Shown: one piece after another, positions 25,939 to 33,831 of the stretch
Numbering within the stretch: position 1 is the first letter of the stretch
How the letters are laid out: the number at the start of each line of letters is the position of its first letter
Assembly: GCF_017873095.1 (NCBI RefSeq)
Contig: NZ_JAGGJU010000004.1
Location: 1 to 64,000, forward strand
Origin: Heterorhizobium halophytocola
GTDB lineage: Bacteria; Pseudomonadota; Alphaproteobacteria; Rhizobiales; Rhizobiaceae
Direction of reading: 5' to 3'
DNA length: 64,000 nt
Translations under genes and position numbers: made by a program
The notes under the pieces: generated by a model
Seen by the model: only the letters and a program-made list of their open reading frames with translations
What the model was told of the DNA's origin: nothing
The model's database searches: none

Positions 25939-26241
25939 ATGAGGATCGACAGCGGCCTGAACGGCTATTACTATCAAAGTCGCGTAAGCTATTCCAAGGA
26001 CGATGCCGACGACGCGTCAGGCGAAGCCGCGACCACAGCACGGGCGCGCACGCAGGATCCGTCGGTCAGCAGCAGTTTCCTGTCCGCTTCGCTGTCCGGC
26101 GCGCTCTGGGCGCTCGAAGGCAGCAGCGAGACCGATGCCACCGGCAGCAGCACGATGCGCATGACCACCGACCAGCCCCGCTTCAACGAGGCCGAGCAGG
26201 TGGAAGCCTTCTATCTGGAATATGGCGACCCGCAGGCCTGA
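25939..26241 (+). CDS. Hypothetical small acidic protein (100 aa)
   Basis: The protein starts MRIDSGLNGYYYQSRVSYSK and is rich in Ser, Ala, Asp and Thr with no signal peptide or membrane helix. The C-terminal part has EAEQVEAFYLEYGD. I do not recognise a family. GAGG lies ten bases before ATG 25939, and GC-rich wobble positions support coding. It is flanked by the DUF2254 gene (115 bp upstream) and the convergent cation transporter. Confidence 0.6.
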   Translation: MRIDSGLNGYYYQSRVSYSKDDADDASGEAATTARARTQDPSVSSSFLSASLSGALWALEGSSETDATGSSTMRMTTDQPRFNEAEQVEAFYLEYGDPQA

Positions 26242-26316
26242 GACGCTCAGCGCCTGGTCGAATGATCCCGCAGACCATACCCTTCTTGCCCCGATCCAGG
26301 CAAAGCATGTTCGCGC

Positions 26317-27060
26317 TCAAGGCGCAGAATGGGCGCGCAGGCGTTGATGACCACCCGAGCAGGAGGCCTTGCCGGAGCCTGAGACAGGGCTCTGACACCC
26401 ATCAACGCGGGTTGAAACCTCCACGCGGAACTGCGTCCGGCTTGCAGCACCGGCGCGCCACTCGCGCAGCGCATGCGACAGGATCTGCACGGAAGAGGTG
26501 AGAAACAGTCCGGCCATCACGCCGGCGACGAGCAGGTCCGGCCATGCGGTCGCCGTGCCCCAGACGCCGAGCGCCGCGATCATCACGATGACATTGCCGA
26601 TCGCATCGTTGCGCGAGCAGAGCCAGACCGAACGGACATTGGCATCGCCGTCCTTGTAATTCATCAACAGCAGTACGCTCGCCAGGTTGGCGAGGAGCGC
26701 CAGAAAACCGATCGCCCCCATCACCGGCGCTTCCGGCGTGCTGGCGACGAAGACCCGCCAGACCGTCGATCCGAAGACGAAGAGGCCCATGGCAAAAAGG
26801 CTGAGCCCCTTGGCCGCCGCTGCCGCCGTGCGCAACCGAACCGCAGCGCCGATCACGGCAAGCGACAGGCCGTAGGTCACGGCATCGGCAAAGAAGTCGA
26901 GTGCATCCGCCTTCAGCGCCTGCGAACCGGCCAACTGCCCGGCCGTCATTTCCACGACAAACAGCGCGGCATTGAGCACGATGACCGCCCAGAGCCGCCG
27001 CCTGTAGCCGACCGACATGCCGTCGAAAGGGCCGTGATCCTGTCCGCAACACCCGCTCAT
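26317..27060 (-). CDS. Cation diffusion facilitator (CDF) transporter with an unusual C-terminal tail
   Basis: 247 residues. Six hydrophobic helices cover about 20-205, with the metal-site motifs ADALDFFADAVTYG in helix 2 (D/xxxD) and CSRNDAIGNVIVM in helix 5 (N/D..xxxD). The start MSGCCGQDHGPFDG supplies extra Cys/His. Divalent metal efflux at the inner membrane is expected. Related short CDF proteins end soon after the last helix at a motif like ALREWR. Here about 45 further residues of low family character (AGAASRTQFRVEVS..) follow, suggesting a lost stop or frameshift. Its promoter is a MerR-type element at 27100-27130 and its regulator is divergently encoded. Confidence 0.82.
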   Translation of the reverse strand: MSGCCGQDHGPFDGMSVGYRRRLWAVIVLNAALFVVEMTAGQLAGSQALKADALDFFADAVTYGLSLAVIGAAVRLRTAAAAAKGLSLFAMGLFVFGSTVWRVFVASTPEAPVMGAIGFLALLANLASVLLLMNYKDGDANVRSVWLCSRNDAIGNVIVMIAALGVWGTATAWPDLLVAGVMAGLFLTSSVQILSHALREWRAGAASRTQFRVEVSTRVDGCQSPVSGSGKASCSGGHQRLRAHSAP

Positions 27061-27099
27061 TGGTCTTTTCCCTTCTTGCTTGAACCTTGGATGTCCTCC

Positions 27100-27130
27100 A
27101 CTGTAATCTCTCCAGCGACTAGAGGTTCAA
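27100..27130 (-). promoter_or_regulatory. MerR-type promoter/operator of the CDF gene
   Basis: On the minus strand -35 TTGAAC (27130-27125), a 19-bp spacer containing the imperfect dyad CTCTAGT..CTGGAGAG, and -10 TACAGT (27105-27100). The overlong 19-bp spacer with a dyad is the hallmark of promoters untwisted by MerR-family activators. It ends 40 bp before the CDF start. Confidence 0.8.
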
Positions 27131-27147
27131 GCCCCGATTGAGCCTCG

Positions 27148-27198
27148 GGACATGAGACATGGGACTTGGGACATGGGATTTGGGACTTGGACATGAGA
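27148..27198 (+). repeat. Degenerate short tandem repeat (GGGAC(A/T)T units) before the MerR gene
   Basis: Runs of GACATGGGACTTGGGACATG-type sequence repeat every 7 bases for about 50 bp between the MerR operator and the merR-like gene start at 27213. It may be a slippage product; it sits in the leader of the regulator transcript. Confidence 0.6.
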
Positions 27199-27212
27199 GG
27201 GAGATACACGTG

Positions 27213-27629
27213 ATGCATTCGATCGGCGAACTGTCGCGGCGCACCGGCGTCAAGGTGCCGACCATCCGCTACTACGAGCAGATGGGCCTGATCGAGGCGG
27301 CGGAACGCACCGGAGGCAACCAGCGTCGCTACGAAAAGGGTGACCTGGAACGGCTGACCTTCATCCGCCATGCCCGCGATCTCGGCTTTCCGATCGAGGC
27401 AATCCGCGAGCTGATCTCGCTGTCGGGACATCCCGGCCGCCCCTGCGACCGCGCCGACACGATCGCCGCCGAACAGCTGGCGCAGGTGCGCGAAAAGATC
27501 GCCCGGCTGCAGAAGCTCGAAAGCGAATTGCAGCGCATCACCGGCCACTGCGACGGCGACCACGCGATCGAGGACTGCTATGTCATCCGTGCGCTGTCCG
27601 ACCACGGGCTTTGCGAGAGCGAGCATTGA
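27213..27629 (+). CDS. MerR-family metal-responsive regulator
   Basis: 138 residues. The winged helix-turn-helix (1-70) has SIGELSRRTGVKVPTIRYYEQMGLI and NQRRYEKGDLERLTFIRHARDLGF. A dimerisation helix (80-115) follows, then a C-terminal metal loop with Cys in HPGRPCDR, GHCDGDH and IEDCYV, a CadR/ZntR/CueR-like pattern, favouring a divalent metal. ATG 27213 follows GGGAG. It is divergent from the CDF transporter, with the correct MerR operator between them, so the pair is a metal-efflux switch. Confidence 0.9.
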   Translation: MHSIGELSRRTGVKVPTIRYYEQMGLIEAAERTGGNQRRYEKGDLERLTFIRHARDLGFPIEAIRELISLSGHPGRPCDRADTIAAEQLAQVREKIARLQKLESELQRITGHCDGDHAIEDCYVIRALSDHGLCESEH

Positions 27630-27634
27630 ACCGC

Positions 27635-28576
27635 ATGCAGGCGGGCTATCTGGATCGTCCCGGCGGGCACCGCATCCGTTACGCATGCGCCGGCGCGACA
27701 GACGGCCTGCCGGTCCTGCTGTTGCATGGCGGTCCGGGATCGGGAATATCGCGCTCTGCCGTGCGCCGCTTCGATCCGGAGCGCTGGCGGACCATCGCCT
27801 TCGACCAGCGCGGCTGCGGCCAAAGCACGCCCGGTGCAGGCGACCACGACAACGATCTCGCAGACAACACGACGGCGCACCTGATCGACGATATCGAGGC
27901 GCTGCGCTGCCAACTCGGGATCGCGCGCTGGGTGGTCTTCGGTGCGTCCTGGGGCGCGACGCTCGCGCTTGTCTATGCGCAGCGCCATCCGGCAACAACG
28001 CTCGGTCTGATCCTCGCGGGCGTGACGATGACACGGTGGAGCGAGATCGACTGGCTCTACAATGGCTTGCAGCGTTTCCTGCCGGAAGCATGGGCGCGTT
28101 TTGCCCAGGCCATCCCCGCGCCCCTGCGGCATCTGCATCCGGTCGATGCCTATCGCGCCCTTCTCAACGCCGACGATCCGGCCACGCGGCAGGCCGCTGC
28201 CGATGCCTGGCATGAATGGGAAGCGGGATCGATCTCGGCCGATCCGCGGATGGGCTGGCCCGAGCGGTGGAGAGACCCGGCCTACCGGCTCGCCCGAGCC
28301 CGCCTTTGCGCGCATTATTTCCATCACCGCGCCTGGCTTGCAGAGGATCAGCTGCTGCGCGACGCGCACAGACTGGACGGCATTCCGGGCTATCTTATCC
28401 AGGGCCGGCTCGACCTGCAGGCACCACCGGCAACAGCGCACGCGCTGGCAAGGGCATGGCCCGACAGCGAATGCGTGATGATCGACAATGCCGGGCATTC
28501 CACCGGCGATGCCGGCATGGCCGAGGCGGTTGCGCAGGCCGCAGGGCGCTTGTTGGAACGGTGGGACGGGGCCTGA
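27635..28576 (+). CDS. Alpha/beta hydrolase, proline iminopeptidase-like (S33)
   Basis: 313 residues. The S33 marks are LLLHGGPGSGISRS (oxyanion loop), TIAFDQRGCGQSTP, the nucleophile in VFGASWGATLAL, Asp in IQGRLDLQAP, and His in IDNAGHSTGD. In classical Pip enzymes the elbow is GGSWG; here it is GASWG. It is cytosolic and probably removes N-terminal Pro or hydrolyses similar amides. It begins six bases after the MerR stop, so it is likely in the same transcript. TTG 27626 is an alternative start. Confidence 0.88.
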   Translation: MQAGYLDRPGGHRIRYACAGATDGLPVLLLHGGPGSGISRSAVRRFDPERWRTIAFDQRGCGQSTPGAGDHDNDLADNTTAHLIDDIEALRCQLGIARWVVFGASWGATLALVYAQRHPATTLGLILAGVTMTRWSEIDWLYNGLQRFLPEAWARFAQAIPAPLRHLHPVDAYRALLNADDPATRQAAADAWHEWEAGSISADPRMGWPERWRDPAYRLARARLCAHYFHHRAWLAEDQLLRDAHRLDGIPGYLIQGRLDLQAPPATAHALARAWPDSECVMIDNAGHSTGDAGMAEAVAQAAGRLLERWDGA

Positions 28577-28582
28577 TCCTCG

Positions 28583-28936
28583 TCAGGCTGCCGCGTCGAT
28601 GTCGAAGTCGAAATGCAGCCTGTCATAGGGGAAAACGATTCCGCCGCCGTCGGCCTTGTCGATGACGCCACTTTTCAAGAGCGTATCGACATCGGTATGG
28701 ACACCCTTGAAATCCCGTCCGACGCGACGCGCCAGTTCGCGGATCGTCAACGGCCCTTGCCCGGCCATCACCTTCAGGATGTCCAGACGCTTGGGTGCCA
28801 GCACCCGGTGCATCGCGTCCCAGGACGGAAAGGCCAGAACGTGCGGGGACAGGGCTGCGCCATGTTCCGCTGCAGCCTTCCCCGCCGCCGAAAGGCTTTC
28901 GCCGAGAGTTTGGATCTTAACCTTCAGGGTTGTCAT
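28583..28936 (-). CDS. tumA: HTH antitoxin, TumA-like (HVO_A0114 family)
   Basis: 117 residues. A winged helix-turn-helix (about 45-110) reads KRLDILKVMAGQGPLTIRELARRVGRDF then GVHTDVDTLLKSGVI, matching the HVO_A0114-type DNA-binding proteins that pair with TumE-like toxins. It should neutralise the toxin and repress the operon. The gene overlaps the toxin gene by 20 bp and comes second, as is typical for this pair. It is convergent with the hydrolase gene, with only six bases between their stops. Confidence 0.82.
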   Translation of the reverse strand: MTTLKVKIQTLGESLSAAGKAAAEHGAALSPHVLAFPSWDAMHRVLAPKRLDILKVMAGQGPLTIRELARRVGRDFKGVHTDVDTLLKSGVIDKADGGGIVFPYDRLHFDFDIDAAA

Positions 28937-29216
28937 CGAGCCACTGCCTCACATCACGCCCGAAATCTTCGAGCAAACTGTCCATGCCGGAGAATGCATA
29001 CGCCGTCTCTTGCGGGCCCCGGTGCCGATGGTCGCCCTTGCCGGCCTCATTGTCGTAGCGAAGGACGCAGATACCGCCTGCCACCAGCGCCAGGCTGTAT
29101 TTGAACCCGTGAGTGCTGCCACGCAAAGGCACGGGAACACGCCAGATCAGGATCTCCGCGAAAACGTCGTCACGCAGGACGTTCCGCGTTCGTTGAACCA
29201 GTATCGCCTTCGCCAT
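28917..29216 (-). CDS. tumE: TumE-family toxin (DUF6516)
   Basis: 99 residues. The core reads FAEILIWRVPVPLRGSTHGFKYSLALV and VLRYDNEAGKGDHRH, the DUF6516/TumE pattern (W.vP.....hg.KY.l....g....rYDNa.gkgDHrH). The conserved basic/acidic residues suggest a nuclease-like or nucleic-acid-directed toxin, but the target is unknown. ATG 29216 has GGAG upstream. It forms an overlapping operon with the HTH antitoxin. Toxin-antitoxin context is well supported; toxicity is inferred. Confidence 0.82.
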   Translation of the reverse strand: MAKAILVQRTRNVLRDDVFAEILIWRVPVPLRGSTHGFKYSLALVAGGICVLRYDNEAGKGDHRHRGPQETAYAFSGMDSLLEDFGRDVRQWLDDNPEG

Positions 29217-29239
29217 CACCAGCTCCGCAATATTGATGT

Positions 29240-29268
29240 AATTTATGCCATCACTACAGCCTTCGCAA
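29240..29268 (-). promoter_or_regulatory. Possible promoter of the TumE/TumA operon
   Basis: On the minus strand TTGCGA (29268-29263), a 17-bp spacer and TAAATT (29245-29240), 24 bp before the toxin ATG. It is a reasonable sigma-70-type match; any autoregulatory operator would be expected to overlap it. Confidence 0.4.
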
Positions 29269-29478
29269 GCCGCCATCCTACCGCTTGACAAGATGGAAAA
29301 TCCGGAGCATCAATCCCGCCATGATCGACGCACGCGCACTCATCTCCTGCACGTATTTTTGGGCCTACCGGTAACAGGCGGCCCGACAGATCGAACTTGT
29401 CAACAGGCCGCCGTCAGGCGGCCTTGTTGTTTCAGAACCAAGCTCCCCTGACGGCAAACGGAAAAAAAGGGAAGCGAC

Positions 29479-29967
29479 ATGACCGAAGATACCGATATCA
29501 CCCTGCCCCGAGCCCCCGTCGTCGTGATCCGCACGGCGCGGCCCGGCGATCTTGGTGAACTGGCAGCGATGATCGCCGAGCTGGCCCGCCATCACGGCGA
29601 CCCCTCCGCCATGACCGCCGAGACGCTGGAGCGCGACCTGTTCGGCCCGATGCCGTGGATCAAGGCGCTGGTTGCCGACGACGGCGACGAACTGATCGGC
29701 TACGCCATTCTCACGCCGCTCTACCGCGCCCAGGAAGGCAAGCGCGGCATGGACCTGCACCACCTCTTCGTCAAGGACGGCCAGCGCGGCAACGGTATCG
29801 GCCAGCATCTGGTCAACCGCGCCCGGGACCTCGCCAAGATGGCCGGCTGCGACTATCTCTCGGTCAGCGCCGCCACCGGCAATTTCGCCGCCCATCGCTT
29901 CTACGAACACATGGATTTCGTGCCGCGGCCGGTAACCGGCATGCGCTATCACCAGCAACTGGCCTGA
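29479..29967 (+). CDS. GNAT family N-acetyltransferase
   Basis: 162 residues. The acetyl-CoA motif is LHHLFVKDGQRGNGIGQHLVNRA (R/QxxGxG/A), with a following NFAAHRFYEHMDF helix typical of diamine or aminoglycoside-type acetyltransferases. It opens with a basic VVVIRTARPGDLGELAAMI. The substrate is unknown. ATG 29479 is preceded by GGGAAGCG. It lies 53 bp before a DJ-1 family gene in the same direction, so the two may be co-transcribed. Confidence 0.9.
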   Translation: MTEDTDITLPRAPVVVIRTARPGDLGELAAMIAELARHHGDPSAMTAETLERDLFGPMPWIKALVADDGDELIGYAILTPLYRAQEGKRGMDLHHLFVKDGQRGNGIGQHLVNRARDLAKMAGCDYLSVSAATGNFAAHRFYEHMDFVPRPVTGMRYHQQLA

Positions 29968-30020
29968 GCTCGGCCGCACTGCCCGACGCCGGCCGTCCCT
30001 TGCCGAACGGAGGATTTGTC

Positions 30021-30587
30021 ATGCCGACCCTTGCGATTGCCCTGCACAACGATTTCGCCGACTGGGAACCGGCCCTGTTGATGGCCGCCGCCCGCGGCTA
30101 TCTCGGCGCGAAGATCGTCACGGCAAGCCCGGATGGCGGACCGGTGACCTCGATGGGCGGCCTGAGCGTCACGCCGGATCTCGCCTATGCCGATCTCGAT
30201 CCGGCAGCGTGTGATGCGCTGGTGATTCCTGGCGGACTGGCATGGGAAAAGGGCAATGCGCCCGATTTCGCCCCGCTCGTTCGCGCTTTCCGCGCAAACG
30301 GCAAGGTGGTCGCCGGCATCTGCGCGGCCGCCAGTGCCCTGGCCGGCAGCGGCGTGCTGGACGACGTCGCCCATACCGGCAATGCACTCGGATCGCACCA
30401 GCGCCAGCCCGGCTATCAGGGTGCCTCCCTTTACCGCGACCAGCCGCAGGCCGTTTCCGACAAGGGGATCGTCACCGCCTCCGGCAATGCGCCCCACAGT
30501 TTCGCCGTCGAGGTGCTGAAGGCCGTCGGCCTCTGGAGCGCGGAGGCGCAGGCCGAGATGGCCGGATTTTCCGCCGAGCACCGCTGA
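30021..30587 (+). CDS. DJ-1/PfpI family protein
   Basis: 188 residues of the class I glutamine-amidotransferase-like fold. The nucleophile elbow is VVAGICAAASALAGSGVL with Cys at about 97, and the neighbouring ALVIPGGLAWEKG forms the acidic pocket. Family members act as chaperones, glyoxalases or regulators; this short form resembles YoaZ/YdeA-like proteins. CGGAGG lies eight bases before ATG 30021. It follows the GNAT gene. Confidence 0.88.
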   Translation: MPTLAIALHNDFADWEPALLMAAARGYLGAKIVTASPDGGPVTSMGGLSVTPDLAYADLDPAACDALVIPGGLAWEKGNAPDFAPLVRAFRANGKVVAGICAAASALAGSGVLDDVAHTGNALGSHQRQPGYQGASLYRDQPQAVSDKGIVTASGNAPHSFAVEVLKAVGLWSAEAQAEMAGFSAEHR

Positions 30588-30612
30588 CGGTTCTCGCCGT
30601 CAATTCGACCTA

Positions 30613-30837
30613 TCAATGCTTCAGCGGCGGGTTTTCCGACCAGTTCTGCAAGGTCGCCTTGATGAACACCAGGGCTGCCTGGCGGGCCTGGTCGCGTTCG
30701 CGCGGATCGGCGATGCCCTTCAGCCGGAGATCGAAGGCGGCGACGGTGTCGACCACCCATCGGTGCAAGGCGGGGTCTGGGTGGCTGTCGAGCAGGGAGC
30801 GGATGGCATTTTCCATCCGCTTGCGCTGGGGACTCAT
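30613..30837 (-). CDS. Small helical hypothetical protein (74 aa)
   Basis: It starts MSPQRKRMENAIRSLLDSHP and is mostly helical, with amphipathic stretches (TVAAFDLRLKGIADPRERDQ, AALVFIKATLQNW) and no signal. I do not recognise the family. ATG 30837 with GGAGTG upstream is chosen over an upstream in-frame start at 30900. Convergent with the DJ-1 gene. Confidence 0.6.
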   Translation of the reverse strand: MSPQRKRMENAIRSLLDSHPDPALHRWVVDTVAAFDLRLKGIADPRERDQARQAALVFIKATLQNWSENPPLKH

Positions 30838-31165
30838 GCGGGCACTCCGATCATTACAGTCCGGACTATGCGCAAGGCGGCTTTTGCGAGACTGATGCAA
30901 CCGCGCGTGGAGAAAGGCCGGCGCCTGCGCCCGACGTCGTTGGGTGCGGCCGCCTCCCGCAAGCCCGCTTCACCCTGCCTCACATCTCCCCACAGCCGGG
31001 GCGGACGGCAGACGGCAGGCCTTGGCCGGCAACAACGGCCATACGCGCTGCAACAGAAAAATCGGGCGACGGCGGCCTCCTCAGGGTCCCGGCAGTCCGC
31101 GGATGCCGGGCCATGGATCGGTCGCCGCCAGCCGGACTGCTCACCCGTGATGGCTATGCCTTGCG
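30838..31165. other. Non-coding gap
   Basis: About 328 bp, GC-rich, between the divergent-looking 74-aa gene and the VOC protein gene. I find no gene, repeat or distinct operator in it. It must contain the promoter of the leftward 74-aa gene. Confidence 0.3.
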
Positions 31166-31597
31166 CTACACCCCGAAGGTGACGTGGCCGTGCTCGTCGA
31201 TCGTCCAGGCCGGGTTCCAGGCGATCTCCCAGGCATTGTCGTCGGGGTCGGTGACATAGCCGCGCATGCCGCCATGCGGCGGGGCGGCGGCGGGCTGGAT
31301 GATCCGGCCGCCAGCGGCCACCAGCCGCTCCATCAGCGGCGCGACATCCTCGGCCTTGGCCACATTGTGCCCGAGCGCAAAGGCGCCGGAGGGATTGAAT
31401 GCCGCGCGGCCGCTGTCTTCCAGCATCATGTCGTTGCGAAAGAGGCCGAGCACCATCCCGTTCATCTGGTAGAAATGGATGAATTCGTTTTCGAACACCG
31501 TCTCCCAGCCGAAACCTTCGGAGTAGAAGCGGTGCGAGCGCGCCATATCGGCGGTGCCGAGAGTGACAACGGAAATCTGCTGCTGGATCTTGGTCAT
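31166..31597 (-). CDS. VOC family (glyoxalase-like) protein
   Basis: 143 residues, single VOC module: QISVVTLGTADMARSHRFYSEGFGW, then MVLGLFRND, FALGHNVAKAEDV and GYVTDPDDNAWEIAWNP. Metal-binding or drug-sequestering functions are known for relatives; the specific role is unknown. ATG 31597 has GGGA nine bases upstream; TTG 31612 is an alternative. Confidence 0.85.
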   Translation of the reverse strand: MTKIQQQISVVTLGTADMARSHRFYSEGFGWETVFENEFIHFYQMNGMVLGLFRNDMMLEDSGRAAFNPSGAFALGHNVAKAEDVAPLMERLVAAGGRIIQPAAAPPHGGMRGYVTDPDDNAWEIAWNPAWTIDEHGHVTFGV

Positions 31598-31763
31598 TTG
31601 CTTGCATCCCAAACGTTTGCTGCCGCAGGCTGCGGCAGTTCCACGTCAGGGGACGGATGCTATCCGTCGGAACGCCTCGTGATTGCTGAGACGCGGGGGA
31701 CTAACCAGGTACCGCCCTAACCGTTTTAGACACGACAATATGTAGAACGGCGCCTCCGGGAGG

Positions 31764-32183
31764 TCAAGACGGATCGCCGGGAGCCGCCTCGTCCGCCTGC
31801 AACAGCGGCGCCGGCGTGCCCTGATGGAACAGCATCAGCCAGCTGTCGCCGTCATAGCTCCAGATCGAACTTCGCAGCACCCGGCTCACCGCCTTGCCGG
31901 CGATCTGCCGCTCGGTCTGGTAGGTCAGAAGCACGGCATCCTTGGAGATCGGCGTCAGCTCGTAGTCGCTCGCCACCAGTTCGTCGTCCTCGGCGCGCGG
32001 CTCTTCGCCCACCAGTTCCTCGATCACGTCCTCGCGTTCATAGACCCGGCCCGAGCTGCCGATCTCGAAGAAGCCCTCGTCCAGAAGCACGTCTATGCTT
32101 TCCGCCACGCCACGCGTTTCCGGATCGAGCAAGATCTCTTCGAGAGACCGGATCTCGTCCAGCAAGTCCTGCCATTTCCCCAT
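31764..32183 (-). CDS. NTF2-like / DUF4440-type protein
   Basis: 139 residues, cytosolic. An amphipathic helix (LLDEIRSLEEILLDPE) is followed by a curved-sheet pattern with VYEREDVIEELVGEEP, ELTPISKDAVLLTYQTER and SIWSYDGDSWLMLFHQGTPA. This matches the NTF2-like fold of DUF4440 proteins. No catalytic activity can be assigned. It is 34 bp upstream of the dihaem cytochrome gene's stop on the same strand, but the order (this gene behind the cytochrome promoter side) does not prove an operon. Confidence 0.72.
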   Translation of the reverse strand: MGKWQDLLDEIRSLEEILLDPETRGVAESIDVLLDEGFFEIGSSGRVYEREDVIEELVGEEPRAEDDELVASDYELTPISKDAVLLTYQTERQIAGKAVSRVLRSSIWSYDGDSWLMLFHQGTPAPLLQADEAAPGDPS

Positions 32184-32216
32184 GTTATGCCGTCCCCTTC
32201 ATGCCCCTGACTACCC

Positions 32217-33134
32217 TTACTCCACTGCCGGCACCGCCTTCAGATAGGCGGCAATCGCCTCGCGATCGGCGGCCGGCAGTTCGGCCAGATTCTTCTGTAC
32301 CTCGACCATCGACCCGCCGACACTGTCGAAATCGGGGGTGAAACCGCTGGTCAGATATTCGACAATATCATCCTTGCTCCATTCGCCAACCGCCTTGGAC
32401 CCCGGCGTGATGTTGGGGATCGTGCCCTCGCCTTCCGGATTGGGTCCGCCGGCCAGCCATTTGCCCGACTTGAAACCGCCAAGCGCATCGCGCGGCGTGT
32501 GGCATTCGCCGCAATGACCGGGACCCTCGACCAGATACTGGCCGCGCTTCACCTCGTCGTCGGCATCTTGCAGCGCCACGCGCGGGCCGGTGTCGAAATA
32601 GAGGAATTTCCAGCCACCGAGCGAGAGGCGGATATCGAAGGGGAATGGCAGATCGTGCGGCGGGGCATCGTTTGCGCTTGCCGGCAGCGTCTTCAGGAAG
32701 CCGTAGAGGTCGTTGATGTCGCCGGGCGTCATCCGGGCATAGGAGCCATAGGGAAAGGACGGATAGAGATGCTCGCCGTTGCGCCCGACGCCGCGGGTCA
32801 TCGCATCGCCGAATTCGGCAAGGCTCCATTGGCCGATGCCGTGATCGGGGTCTGGCGAGATATTGGGCGGATAGAAGGTACCGAACGGACTTTTCAACGC
32901 CACGCCGCCGGTCAGCTCCAGGCGGGCGTCGCCCTCGGCCCCCTGTCTGGCATGACAGGAGCTGCAGCCGCCGGCAAAGAAGATGTCCCGGCCATGGGCG
33001 ACATCGGGATCGCCCAGATTGGCCCAGTGGTCTGCCGGCTGCCGCTTCGGCGCCGTGACCACCAGAAAGCCCGCCGCACCGATAACGCCGATCGCGACCA
33101 GCAGGCCGAGGCCCTTTGCCAAGGTCGATACCAT
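32217..33134 (-). CDS. Di-haem c-type cytochrome, membrane-anchored
   Basis: About 305 residues. An N-terminal helix (LGLLVAIGVIGAAGFLVVTA) is the uncleaved anchor. Two haem-binding motifs follow, CSSCH (about 60) and CGECH (about 210), each with a distal Met (e.g. ARMTPGDI). This looks like the di-haem subunit of membrane dehydrogenases such as alcohol or aldehyde dehydrogenase. No catalytic partner gene is seen beside it. The ATG 33134 is preceded by GGGGAGAG. A cytochrome c' gene lies 98 bp upstream in the same direction, suggesting one electron-transfer unit. Confidence 0.88.
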   Translation of the reverse strand: MVSTLAKGLGLLVAIGVIGAAGFLVVTAPKRQPADHWANLGDPDVAHGRDIFFAGGCSSCHARQGAEGDARLELTGGVALKSPFGTFYPPNISPDPDHGIGQWSLAEFGDAMTRGVGRNGEHLYPSFPYGSYARMTPGDINDLYGFLKTLPASANDAPPHDLPFPFDIRLSLGGWKFLYFDTGPRVALQDADDEVKRGQYLVEGPGHCGECHTPRDALGGFKSGKWLAGGPNPEGEGTIPNITPGSKAVGEWSKDDIVEYLTSGFTPDFDSVGGSMVEVQKNLAELPAADREAIAAYLKAVPAVE

Positions 33135-33232
33135 CCCTGCTCTCCCCACCTGCATGCCGTGTACCGCATGCCGCACATACGAAAAGACCGCCGGCAGTCG
33201 GTTCGACCGCCGGCGATCCGTCCCATCAGCCG

Positions 33233-33676
33233 TTACTTCTTCATCCGGTAGGATTCGTGGCAATCGCTGCAGACGGCGCCGAGCTTCTTCATCGTCGCGC
33301 CGACGGCGGCCGGATCGGCCGGCATGGCGGCAAGCTCGGCTTCCGCGACTTCGGCAAGCTCGGCTGCCTCATGCTTGAAGCCGTCCATGTCTTCCCAGAT
33401 CTTCGGGCTGGCCTCGGTCTTCATGCCGGTCTCCGACCCCTCGGGGAACTGCTCGGGGAAGGCCTTGATCGTCTCGTCGATCGTCGTCAGCGACGCCTTG
33501 ACCGTGTCGGCGCTATAGGCCTCCTCGCCCTTGGCGATCTTGGACAGCGCGCCCATGGCGCCGCCGATCTTCTTCATCATGGCCTGGCGCACGACCTGCG
33601 GCTCGTCGGCGGCATGGACGGCACCGATGCCGAGACAGAGCGCGGCTCCGACGGCGAGGACGAGTTTCATGTTCAT
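33233..33676 (-). CDS. Class II c-type cytochrome (cytochrome c'/c-556 type)
   Basis: 147 residues. The signal peptide MKLVLAVGAALCLGIGAVHA is followed by a four-helix bundle with the haem motif at the C terminus, AVCSDCHESYRMKK, and RQAMMKKIGGAMGAL near the N terminus, where the sixth ligand Met is likely (cytochrome c-556 type). Soluble periplasmic electron carrier or NO/peroxide-handling protein. ATG 33676 has GGGAGA upstream. It precedes the di-haem cytochrome gene. Confidence 0.9.
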   Translation of the reverse strand: MNMKLVLAVGAALCLGIGAVHAADEPQVVRQAMMKKIGGAMGALSKIAKGEEAYSADTVKASLTTIDETIKAFPEQFPEGSETGMKTEASPKIWEDMDGFKHEAAELAEVAEAELAAMPADPAAVGATMKKLGAVCSDCHESYRMKK

Positions 33677-33831
33677 TCTTCTGTCTCCCTGGGGCTGGCC
33701 ACCGCGGCGGCGCGGTGAAGTGCGCAGCGATGATTGCAAGAAGCCGTGACCGTTTGAAGTCACAATGCGGTGAAACCCGCCCCCTGCGCCATTCCCTTGA
33801 AAGATATCGGCAAAACCTGCGCCGGCAGGGC

